14,071 nt of DNA from Syntrophaceae bacterium UBA3084 (GTDB taxonomy: Bacteria > Desulfobacterota > Syntrophia > Syntrophales > UBA6807): assembly GCA_002367335.1 (NCBI GenBank), contig DFBI01000126.1, positions 1 to 14,071 of the forward strand, written 5' to 3'. A program made the position numbers and the translations under genes. Positions 4,354 through 11,319 of the stretch are shown here, piece by piece. The notes under the pieces are model-generated. The model had not been told where the DNA came from. It did not search any database and saw only the letters and a list, made by a program, of their open reading frames with translations. Every line of letters begins with the position of its first letter. The stretch's first letter is position 1.

Positions 4354-5958
4354 ATGACCAAACCCAACTCTTTCTCCCATGTGTCTGATACTTCACGTTC
4401 CATCTGCGTTGTCGGAGCAGGACGCTGGGGTAAAAACCACATAAAAACCTTGCACGACCTCGGTTTTCTGGGCGGTATTGTTGAAGCTGATTCAGATACG
4501 CGCAATATGTTCAAGGAGAAATATCCGGGCGTAAAGACATTCGCATCTGTCAGGGACGCTATAAAGGAAGGCTTTGACGGGTTCACCGTGGCAACCCCTG
4601 CCGAGACCCATTTTAAAATAGCGGAGTTTATTATAACCCACAAAAAACACGTTCTTGTCGAAAAACCTCTCACGCTCAAAGCATCAGAGGCAAGGCGTCT
4701 CAAAGAACTTGCCGAAGAAAACAACGTAAACCTGATGGTAGGTCACCTTCTCCTTTTCCATCCCGCTATCCGAAAGATAAAGGAATTAATTGAAGATGGG
4801 AAGATAGGCAAACTTGAATATATCTACAGCAACCGGCTGAATTTGGGGACTGTAAGAACTGAAGAGAATATCCTCTGGAGCTTTGCGCCCCACGATATCT
4901 CCGTTTTTCAATACTTTATCTGCAGTCTTCCGACCGAGATAGTATCACGTGGCGGGGTTTTCCTGCAGCCGCACAACCACGACTCCTCAATGACAATTCT
5001 AACCTATCCTGACAATATAGTAGGCCACATATTCGTAAGCTGGCTACACCCCTTCAAGGAACACCGCATGGTGATGATAGGTTCAAAGGGCATGTTTTCC
5101 TACGAGGACTCATCCGATGATAAAAACATACTTTTCTATGAAAAGGGAATAGACTGGATACAAGGGGAACCCATCAAACGTGACGGACCCACAGAAATTA
5201 TCCCTTATGAGAAAAAGATGCCCCTGACAGAAGAGCTGAAATACTTTGCGGCTCACACAAACGGAGATCCGGTTAAAACAGCAGACGCCCGGAACGGAGC
5301 GGAAGTGCTCGAAATCCTCGAAAAGGCATCTGAAAGTCTCTTGCAGGATTCAGGATTAAGGGATAATGGATTAAAGGGAAAAGATGAAATTGAGAAATTA
5401 TATTTTGGTCATGAGAGCGCCGTTGTTGATAATAATGTCGAAATAGGCAGTGGCACAAAGATCTGGCACTTCTCCCACATTCTTTCAGGCTCCAAAATCG
5501 GCGAAAGCTGCAACATAGGTCAGAACGTGGTAATAGGCCCGGATGTAACCATTGGCAGGGGCTGCAAGATACAGAACAATGTTTCAGTCTATAAAGATGT
5601 GACTCTGGAGGATGGTGTATTCTGCGGTCCATCCATGGTTTTTACAAACGTCTATAATCCCCGGGCCGAAATCCGAAAAATGGATGAGGTGCGCCCCACA
5701 CTGGTAAAAAAAGGAGCAACAATCGGAGCCAACGCCACCATTGTATGCGGAGTAACACTGGGTAGGTACTCCTTCATCGGAGCTGGCGCGGTGATAACAA
5801 AAGACATTCCCGACCACGCCCTTGTTGTGGGTAACCCTGCCAGACAAATTGGCTGGGTGTGTGAATGCGGTGAAAGTCTGAATGCAGACTTAAAATGTCC
5901 TGCCTGCGGGAAAAAATATCAGAAAAATGGAGGGGGGTTGAAAAGCTTAACAGCTTAA
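4354..5958 (+). CDS. wbpB/wbpD: Fusion of WbpB-type UDP-sugar 3-dehydrogenase and WbpD-type N-acetyltransferase
   Basis: A 534-residue bifunctional enzyme. Residues 15-330 are a Gfo/Idh/MocA oxidoreductase: Rossmann motif GAGRWGKNH (21-29), EKP (103-105) and APHDIS (178-183) with the catalytic-region His180. Residues 349-500 are a left-handed beta-helix acetyltransferase with hexapeptide repeats (NVEIGSGTKIWHFSHI, IGQNVVIGPDVTIG) and the WbpD/WlbB loop TNVYNPR (431-437). A small zinc-ribbon-like tail follows (Cys503, 505, 515, 518). In the UDP-2,3-diacetamido-hexuronate pathway WbpB oxidises C3 of UDP-GlcNAcA, WbpE transaminates it and WbpD acetylates the new amine. Fusions of these two activities are known. 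ATG 4354 follows GGAGG by eight bases. The linker (331-347) and the last residues (NGGGLKSLTA) are encoded by repeat-like DNA. Confidence 0.9.
   Translation: MTKPNSFSHVSDTSRSICVVGAGRWGKNHIKTLHDLGFLGGIVEADSDTRNMFKEKYPGVKTFASVRDAIKEGFDGFTVATPAETHFKIAEFIITHKKHVLVEKPLTLKASEARRLKELAEENNVNLMVGHLLLFHPAIRKIKELIEDGKIGKLEYIYSNRLNLGTVRTEENILWSFAPHDISVFQYFICSLPTEIVSRGGVFLQPHNHDSSMTILTYPDNIVGHIFVSWLHPFKEHRMVMIGSKGMFSYEDSSDDKNILFYEKGIDWIQGEPIKRDGPTEIIPYEKKMPLTEELKYFAAHTNGDPVKTADARNGAEVLEILEKASESLLQDSGLRDNGLKGKDEIEKLYFGHESAVVDNNVEIGSGTKIWHFSHILSGSKIGESCNIGQNVVIGPDVTIGRGCKIQNNVSVYKDVTLEDGVFCGPSMVFTNVYNPRAEIRKMDEVRPTLVKKGATIGANATIVCGVTLGRYSFIGAGAVITKDIPDHALVVGNPARQIGWVCECGESLNADLKCPACGKKYQKNGGGLKSLTA
5344..5390 (+). 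repeat. 8-bp-period minisatellite encoding the interdomain linker
   Basis: The DNA reads as degenerate octamers: gcaggatt, caggatta, agggataa, tggattaa, agggaaaa. It encodes QDSGLRDNGLKGK, exactly between the two enzyme domains. Similar ggattaagg minisatellites are common between genes in related bacteria, which suggests the two genes were joined through an intergenic repeat. Confidence 0.6.
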
Positions 5959-5978
5959 GAACTTACCCTCTTTTAATC

Positions 5979-6047
5979 TGTATGTCCTGTGGCAAATCTT
6001 ATCGGGAATGTGATTCCGGAATAAAAGAATATTTCTTGCAGAGGTAA
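5979..6047 (+). other. Possible remnant of a zinc-ribbon tail
   Basis: In the frame of TGT 5979 the DNA reads CMSCGKSYRECDSGIKEYFL then QR and TAA (6045-6047). CxxCGKxY resembles the CPACGKKYQK end of the wbpB-wbpD product just upstream, and cagcttaa repeats lie between the two. It may be a leftover second copy of the tail. It is short and unproven. Confidence 0.3.
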
Positions 6048-6057
6048 TCTTTTGATT

Positions 6058-6331
6058 TTTTTTTGACAGGATAACAGGATAGAGAGGATAAATGTTATTG
6101 TGCAACACAAAGAAATAACTGAAAAGATTATCGGTAGTGCTTACAATGTATATAATAAAATGGGCTATGGTTTTTTAGAATCGGTTTATGAAAAATGCCT
6201 GTTGATTGATTTGCGTAAGGCAGGTCTTAAGGCAGAATCCCAACAGGCAATTACTGTTTATTATGAAAATCAAATTGTAGGCGATTTTGTTGCGGAAAAA
6301 TCCTGTCAATCCTGTGATCCTGTCAAAAAAA
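6058..6331. mobile_element. Inverted-repeat element (MITE-like) carrying a truncated GxxExxY gene
   Basis: Left end TTTTTTTGACAGGATAACAG and following bases (6058-6089) matches the reverse complement of the right end (6300-6331) at 29 of 32 positions. Each arm consists of about three ACAGGAT-type octamers after a run of seven T. The 274-bp unit contains little more than the GxxExxY fragment. I see no target-site duplication and no transposase, so mobility is an inference. Confidence 0.6.
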
Positions 6332-6342
6332 GAAGGTTATGA
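6100..6342 (+). pseudogene. GxxExxY-family protein, C-terminally truncated
   Basis: The frame begins at GTG 6100 and encodes KEITEKIIGSAYNVYNKMGY, then GFLESVYEKCL (the family motif G24, E27, Y30) and ends its homology at IVGDFVAE (about residue 65). The usual continuation, a PD-(D/E)XK-like strand segment with a conserved ELK-type motif and a QLLNYLK helix, is missing. Instead the frame reads through the right inverted repeat (SCQSCDPVKKRRL) to TGA 6342. The family is about 125 residues long; its function is unknown, though the fold suggests a nuclease. Half of the protein, including the putative active-site region, is gone, so it is almost certainly non-functional. The GTG start may be a decayed ATG. 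Confidence 0.75.
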
Positions 6343-6364
6343 AACATTTTGGGGAGGAGATAGA

Positions 6365-6679
6365 ATGGATACTTCTTTAGATATAAAATTTACAGAAAAG
6401 TCAGAGTCAATCGTTACTCAGTTTGGCTTCAAGGATTTGAAATCCTTTGTCAAAAACCAGGCTTTGCTTATGCTTATGGCCAGAATCGAGAAATATGAGG
6501 CTGAGAATAAACTTTTCGAGGCCAAATATCATATGTCCTTTAAGGCGTTTCAGGCAAAAGTTGAAGGGCTGCAAAATAAAGAGGTATTTACAGAAGATGA
6601 CGATTACTTAGACTGGCGCTTTGCAAAAGAGGCGATGGGTAGACTTGTGAGACAAAAACGAGAATTAGAACATGCTTGA
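6365..6679 (+). CDS. tumA: TumA-like antitoxin, intact copy
   Basis: A 104-residue protein beginning MDTSLDIKFTEKSESIVTQF. The start has a strong ribosome binding site (GGGGAGG, 6351-6357) seven bases upstream; an in-frame extension to 6287 would read through the inverted repeat of the preceding element and is unlikely. Its sequence is a strand-helix start (FKDLKSFVKNQALLMLMARI) followed by a charged, probably coiled helix (KYEAENKLFEAKYHMSFKAF) and an acidic C-terminal part (FTEDDDYLDWRFAKEAM). Such an acidic tail would suit binding a basic toxin. I name it TumA from its partner and gene order rather than from its own motifs. It overlaps tumE by eight bases (ATGCTTGA), and it is the full-length relative of the frameshifted gene at 1078-1390. 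Confidence 0.75.
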   Translation: MDTSLDIKFTEKSESIVTQFGFKDLKSFVKNQALLMLMARIEKYEAENKLFEAKYHMSFKAFQAKVEGLQNKEVFTEDDDYLDWRFAKEAMGRLVRQKRELEHA

Positions 6680-7051
6680 TCTAATCGCCAGGTACGAACC
6701 TTTTATTAAATCTTTCCATGTTTTCCTGTATGAGCAGGAAGGAGAGATGCTTCGGTTTAAGGCGCAATTAACGTTCATGAACGACTCGAAGCTATTCATA
6801 AAAGAATATGTTTTTGAAAACAAAGAGAGAAAGTATGCCTATCATTGGATAGATACCTCTGGAAATCTAATCTGTCGTTGGGACAATGCAAATCATTGGC
6901 CGGATATTTCGACTTCTCCGCACCATAAACACACTGGAAGTAATGTATTTGAATCAATAGAAACATCTGTTGGTGATGTGTTGAACAGGATCAGCGAGAA
7001 ATTGGAAAATAAACCAAAAGGCTGAAGCGACCCTTCAGTAGAACTTATGAG
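6371..7051 (+). repeat. Duplicated TumA/TumE segment, copy 2
   Basis: Counterpart of 1081-1711 in the same orientation, about 5.3 kb apart. The two direct repeats could recombine and delete everything between them, including hicB, the PIN pair and wbpB-wbpD. Confidence 0.9.
6672..7025 (+). CDS. tumE: TumE-family (DUF6516) toxin, intact copy
   Basis: A complete 117-residue protein. It shows the DUF6516 pattern: FKAQLTFMNDSKLFIKEYVF (beta-rich core), YAYHW (56-59), RWDNA (69-73), a His-rich PHHKH (83-87) and a helical end SVGDVLNRISEKL. TumE is the toxic half of the TumE-TumA type II TA system; it is thought to act on nucleic acids or translation, but I would not state a mechanism. The 8-base overlap with the antitoxin implies coupled translation. 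The full motif set contrasts with copy 1, where 17 residues including RWDNA are deleted. The pair sits between two polysaccharide genes, where it could help retain the locus. Confidence 0.85.
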   Translation: MLDLIARYEPFIKSFHVFLYEQEGEMLRFKAQLTFMNDSKLFIKEYVFENKERKYAYHWIDTSGNLICRWDNANHWPDISTSPHHKHTGSNVFESIETSVGDVLNRISEKLENKPKG

Positions 7052-7060
7052 TATTTCGAA
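7031..7060 (+). repeat. 30-nt echo of wbpA
   Basis: Bases 7031-7060 match wbpA codons for PSVELMSILK (8148-8177) with two mismatches. The same flank follows TumE copy 1 (1691-1711) in a more diverged form. It is non-coding here, five bases after the toxin stop codon. Confidence 0.8.
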
Positions 7061-7110
7061 ACAAAATCATGTCAGATTCTTTTTTTAAAAAGCTAAATTA
7101 AGGAAATAAA

Positions 7111-8421
7111 ATGATTGAGCAAAAACTTATCAAAAAGATACAGGATAAATCAGCCATCATCGGCATAGTCGGCCTTGGATATGTGGGGCTTCCCCTGGCT
7201 CTGCGTTTTGCGGAGACAGGTTTTAACGTGATCGGTTTTGACATTGATTCAGACAAGATAAAAGCTTTAGAGGTAGGCCGAAGTTATATCAAACATATCC
7301 CGTCAGAGCGTATTGAGAGCGCTGTAACAGAAAAAACCCTGGCGGTTACCACCGATTTTGTCCGGGCCAAAGAAGCCGATGTCCTGATTATCTGTGTTCC
7401 TACGCCTCTGAATAAGCACCGTGAACCGGATCTCTCGTTTGTTCTAAAAACCACGGAATCGCTGGCGCCTCATTTGCGTGAAGGTCAGGTGGTCAGCCTG
7501 GAGAGCACCACCTATCCCGGAACCACCGATGAGGAAATCAAGCCCATAATAGAACGAAGCGGTCTGATTGTCGGCAAGGATATTTTTCTTGTGTATTCAC
7601 CTGAAAGGGAAGATCCGGGGAATCCAAAGTTTTATACAGAAAAGATACCCAAGGTGTGCGGCGGGGTAACCAAAAACTGTTTGAACGTGGGAATGGCTCT
7701 TTACGGCCAGGTCATTGAGAAAGTTGTTCCGGTTTCCTCCACCCGTGCCGCCGAGATGACAAAGCTGTTAGAGAATATCTACAGGGCGGTGAATATAGGT
7801 CTGGTCAATGAGCTGAAAATAGTTGCCGATAGAATGGGCATTGATATATGGGAAGTAATAAACGCTGCGGCCACCAAGCCGTTTGGCTTCACCTCTTTCT
7901 ATCCCGGCCCCGGCCTTGGCGGCCACTGCATCCCCATCGACCCATTTTACCTGACCTGGAAGGCCCGTGAATATGGCCTGCATACCCGCTTTATTGAGCT
8001 TTCCGGTGAAGTTAATACGGCCATGCCGGAATGGGTTGTCAGCAAGGTAATGAATTCATTGAATAATGCAGGCAAACCGCTTCAGGGCTCCAGAGTATTG
8101 GTGCTCGGTATTGCGTATAAGAAAAATGTGGACGATACGCGTGAGTCCCCTTCAGTGGAACTTATGAGTATTTTGAAAAACAAGGGGGCGATAGTGACAT
8201 ATTCAGACCCTTATGTGCCGCAATTCCCCAGGATGCGCAAGTACAGCTTTGACCTTGATTCGGTTGAATTAACTCCCGAAGTCCTGCAACAGGCGGATTG
8301 TGTGTTGATAGCCACTAATCATGATGATTTTGATTATGAGATGATCAAGGCTCATGCAAACCTGATTGTTGATACACGCGGGGTGTACAGGGAACCTGCT
8401 GATCACATAGTGCGGGCATAA
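7111..8421 (+). CDS. wbpA: UDP-N-acetylglucosamine 6-dehydrogenase (WbpA-type nucleotide sugar dehydrogenase)
   Basis: A full-length 436-residue UDP-sugar dehydrogenase. The NAD-binding motif is GIVGLGYVGLPLALRFAE (18-35), followed by FDID (43-46), VPTPLNKHREPDLSFV (96-111), STTYPGT (132-138), the central helix LLENIYRAVNIGLVNEL (219-235), the catalytic Cys273 in GLGGHCIPIDPFYL, and the C-terminal domain GIAYKKNVDDTRESPSVELM. These enzymes oxidise C6 twice with NAD+, giving a uronic acid. WbpA versus the related WecC/UDP-glucose types is inferred from sequence style and the WbpB-WbpD neighbour. The start is ATG 7111 after AAGGAAA. It is followed six bases later by wzx and is probably the first gene of that operon, separated from wbpB-wbpD by the inserted elements. 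Confidence 0.88.
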   Translation: MIEQKLIKKIQDKSAIIGIVGLGYVGLPLALRFAETGFNVIGFDIDSDKIKALEVGRSYIKHIPSERIESAVTEKTLAVTTDFVRAKEADVLIICVPTPLNKHREPDLSFVLKTTESLAPHLREGQVVSLESTTYPGTTDEEIKPIIERSGLIVGKDIFLVYSPEREDPGNPKFYTEKIPKVCGGVTKNCLNVGMALYGQVIEKVVPVSSTRAAEMTKLLENIYRAVNIGLVNELKIVADRMGIDIWEVINAAATKPFGFTSFYPGPGLGGHCIPIDPFYLTWKAREYGLHTRFIELSGEVNTAMPEWVVSKVMNSLNNAGKPLQGSRVLVLGIAYKKNVDDTRESPSVELMSILKNKGAIVTYSDPYVPQFPRMRKYSFDLDSVELTPEVLQQADCVLIATNHDDFDYEMIKAHANLIVDTRGVYREPADHIVRA

Positions 8422-8427
8422 AAGCAA

Positions 8428-9897
8428 ATGTCAACTTTTGCAGGAAATATCCTAAAACTCGTCACTGGCAGTGTCTTTGCCCAAGGACTTGGTGTGCTTG
8501 CCGCGCCGATCGTCGCAAGGCTCTTTGCTCCGGAGGCCTTTGGTGTTGCCGCTCTTTTTGCATCCATTGCCGGTATTATAGGAGTTGTTGCCTGTCAGCG
8601 GTATGAACTTTCCATCATGCTCCCGAAGACAGATGAAGAGGCGGCAAATCTCCTTGGCCTTAGCCTCTTTTTTGTCTTAATCACCACTGCCATAAGCTCC
8701 CTGATCATCTTTTTCGCCGGGGATGTAATTGTAGGTCTGTTCAAATCTTCAGAGCTGAAAAAATATCTCTGGCTGATCCCATTGGCAGTATTCGTCAACG
8801 GCACATTCCTGGCGCTTAATTACTGGAACTCCCGAACCAAACACTTTGGCCGTCTTTCCGTTGCGCGTGTGGTTTCTTCTGTTGTCACACAGGCGGGGAA
8901 TTTAGGTGCAGGTTTTAGTGGTTTCGTCAGTGGTGGTGTATTAATTGCGGCGAGAGTTTTGGGCCAATTAGTTTCTACGGCTGTGCTTAGCACTCAAACA
9001 TGGCGCGGTAACCACAGGTTGTTCAACAAGAACATCCGATGGAAGAAAATAATTGCAGGATTGAAGCGTTATAAAAAGTTTCCTATCTATAATACCTGGT
9101 CAGCGTTATTAAACACAACTTCACAGTTCTTGCCGATCTTATTTTTAGCCTATTTTTTTTCTCCCAAGATAGTAGGTTTTTTTGCTTTAGGGCGGCAGGT
9201 ACTGTTTTTGCCAGCGAGCCTAATTGGCCAGGCTATCGGCCAGGTTTTTTTTCAGAAAGCTTCAGAAGCAAGACATCAGGGACAATTAGGTGTAGTCGTC
9301 GAAGAAGTTTTTCGAAGGTTAGTTTCACTTGGGATGTTTCCTTTTTTGGTACTCATGTTGTTGGGTAAGGATTTATTTTTATTTGTTTTTGGCCCTCAGT
9401 GGTCCGAGGCCGGAGTTTATGCTCAGATTCTAAGTCCTTGGATATTCTTTGCGTTTATATATTCACCATTAACATTTCTTTTTATTGTATTGGAAGCTCA
9501 AAAAGAAGCACTATACATTGATGTTGTTTTATTTTCTTCCCGTTGCATTGTGCTATCCATTGGCGGGTTTGTGGGTAATCCAAGGATTGTGGTAGAATTA
9601 TTCTCTTTTGTTGGAACAATCATCCTCTTTTGTATGGTTTTTTGGTTTTTTTCGAAAGCTGGGGTTGCACCCAAAAAAGCTTTGGCAATTCTATGCCGGA
9701 GTTTGCTCATCTCATTCCCGGGATTATTAATAATCTCATGGTCATATTATGTAATGGAGTTCCATTTCTTAGTTACTTTGGGAGTTTGCTTTGTTTGTAC
9801 CATTTTATATTATACTTTGATTATTTACAGAGACTTGTATGTGAGGATGCAATTAATGGCTTTCTTTAAAAAATTGGTCTATCAAAGGAAATTTTAA
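8428..9897 (+). CDS. wzx: Lipid-linked oligosaccharide flippase (Wzx, PST family)
   Basis: A 489-residue polytopic membrane protein with about 12 to 14 hydrophobic helices. The N-terminus, NILKLVTGSVFAQGLGVLAA then PIVARLFAPEAFGVAALFAS, is the classic start of the polysaccharide-transporter branch of the MOP superfamily. It would flip the undecaprenyl-linked repeat unit across the inner membrane. It starts six bases after wbpA with no clear ribosome binding site, so coupled translation is likely. Base composition shifts within the gene: the row 8521-8580 has 30 G/C of 60, whereas 9781-9840 has 16 of 60. This suggests a recombination joint inside the gene, or strong divergence of the C-terminal half. 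Confidence 0.88.
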   Translation: MSTFAGNILKLVTGSVFAQGLGVLAAPIVARLFAPEAFGVAALFASIAGIIGVVACQRYELSIMLPKTDEEAANLLGLSLFFVLITTAISSLIIFFAGDVIVGLFKSSELKKYLWLIPLAVFVNGTFLALNYWNSRTKHFGRLSVARVVSSVVTQAGNLGAGFSGFVSGGVLIAARVLGQLVSTAVLSTQTWRGNHRLFNKNIRWKKIIAGLKRYKKFPIYNTWSALLNTTSQFLPILFLAYFFSPKIVGFFALGRQVLFLPASLIGQAIGQVFFQKASEARHQGQLGVVVEEVFRRLVSLGMFPFLVLMLLGKDLFLFVFGPQWSEAGVYAQILSPWIFFAFIYSPLTFLFIVLEAQKEALYIDVVLFSSRCIVLSIGGFVGNPRIVVELFSFVGTIILFCMVFWFFSKAGVAPKKALAILCRSLLISFPGLLIISWSYYVMEFHFLVTLGVCFVCTILYYTLIIYRDLYVRMQLMAFFKKLVYQRKF

Positions 9898-9966
9898 GTA
9901 TTGAATAGGAGAGGAACTATCGAGAAGCGTTTGGAGACGAATTTAGTTTAAGCTCATTAAAATAAA

Positions 9967-11298
9967 GTGAGGAATATATTGAGAAAAATAGTTTTCAGGT
10001 TAGGATATGTCTTAAAAAGGCCTATGGTTTTAAATTACTATAATGAATTTATGCGGAATAACTCAAAACCAATTGAGGAGTTGGAGTTACAACAAAATAA
10101 GGGGTTAAAGCGTTTGATAGATTTTTGTTTTGATCATATTCCTTATTATCAGAGGTTGTTTAAATCTCTACACCTTACAAAAGTTGATTTTAATTCAATA
10201 AATCATTTAGAACAGCTTCCTATCCTTACAAAAGATCAGATAAAAAATGAGCCTGAAAGTTTTATTCCTGTAAATGTAAAAACAAATTTCATTAATGGAT
10301 CAACAGGCGGATCGACTGGTGTGCCTTTGAAGTATAGAATGTCCCAGGAATGTTATTGTAGAAGTGTCGCTCTTTTGTATAGAGGTTGGTGGTTTGCAGG
10401 ATATAGGCCAGGTGACAAGCTTGCTGTAATAGCTGGTGCATCTCTTGTGTCGAATAAAGAAACATTTAAGAAGAAAGCCCAGGACTTTGTTTTGAACTTT
10501 AGGCATTATTCTTCCTATGGCATGGATTCAGAAATTCTTGACAGGTATTTGTTGCACATGAATCAATGTAAGCCTTCTTTTTTAAGAGGCTATGCCAGTT
10601 CGTTATATTTGTTAGCTAAGCATGTAGAGGAAAATAGTATAAAATTGAATTTTCATTTAAAAGGCATTTTTTCTACTGCGGAAGTTTTATCTATTAGTCA
10701 AAGAAAGCTGATAGAAAGGGTTTTTCGTGTTAAAGTTTTTGATAATTATGGATTGAACGATGGTGGTGTATCCGCATATGAATGTGATGAGCACAATGGA
10801 ATGCATATCGATTATGAAAGATCTATTCTACAAACAGTAAATGATGATGGGAAAGTGGTTGAAGGAGAAAAAGGGAAAATAATTGCAACAAGCCTTTATA
10901 ATTTTGCTATGCCATTTATCAGATATGATACCGGTGATTTGGGACTCATTGATACATCTCCCTGCGTTTGTGGGAATGCGAGACCTTTATTAAAGCAGAT
11001 TTATGGTAGAACAACTGATTATTTGAAGTTAAATAACAAGGTTATTGGCAGCCCTGTTTTAACTGTATTGATGGGTAAAGTAGATTTAGAAAATTATCAA
11101 ATTATGCAAAAAAAATCCGATGAAATCGATGTAAAGTATGTAAACGAATCTCTTTTAAACAATAAGGACGAAGATTTTATTAAAAAATCGTTCTTTGAGC
11201 ATGTAGGACAAATAAAAATCAATTTCAAAAGAGTAAAACCATACAACCTGTTGATAGAAAATAAGTATAAATTTATCATAAATGAAGTTTGTCGATAA
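9967..11298 (+). CDS. CapK/PaaK-like adenylate-forming ligase
   Basis: A 443-residue protein of the phenylacetate-CoA-ligase-like family found in capsule and O-antigen loci (CapK type). Motifs: LPILTKDQIKNEP (84-96), the phosphate-binding loop GSTGGSTGVP (111-120), GYASSLYLLAKHV (208-220), STAEVLS (236-242), DNYGLNDGG (259-267) and the ATP-site strand FIRYDTGDLG (317-326), followed by CVCGNARP, possibly metal-binding. Such enzymes activate a carboxylate as an acyl-adenylate; the substrate here is unknown, perhaps an acid or amino acid used to decorate the glycan. GTG 9967 is the longest start; TTG 9979, with GAGGA six bases before it, is an alternative. The gene is very AT-rich (17 G/C in 10081-10140), unlike wbpA (35 in 7921-7980). 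Confidence 0.85.
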   Translation: MRNILRKIVFRLGYVLKRPMVLNYYNEFMRNNSKPIEELELQQNKGLKRLIDFCFDHIPYYQRLFKSLHLTKVDFNSINHLEQLPILTKDQIKNEPESFIPVNVKTNFINGSTGGSTGVPLKYRMSQECYCRSVALLYRGWWFAGYRPGDKLAVIAGASLVSNKETFKKKAQDFVLNFRHYSSYGMDSEILDRYLLHMNQCKPSFLRGYASSLYLLAKHVEENSIKLNFHLKGIFSTAEVLSISQRKLIERVFRVKVFDNYGLNDGGVSAYECDEHNGMHIDYERSILQTVNDDGKVVEGEKGKIIATSLYNFAMPFIRYDTGDLGLIDTSPCVCGNARPLLKQIYGRTTDYLKLNNKVIGSPVLTVLMGKVDLENYQIMQKKSDEIDVKYVNESLLNNKDEDFIKKSFFEHVGQIKINFKRVKPYNLLIENKYKFIINEVCR

Positions 11299-11319
11299 CT
11301 TATTGGGTACTGTGTTTTC

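Noticed and set aside
6287..6364. N-terminal extension of the intact TumA protein to base 6287
   Set aside because: The extension reads through the right inverted repeat of the GxxExxY element, and ATG 6365 has its own strong ribosome binding site.
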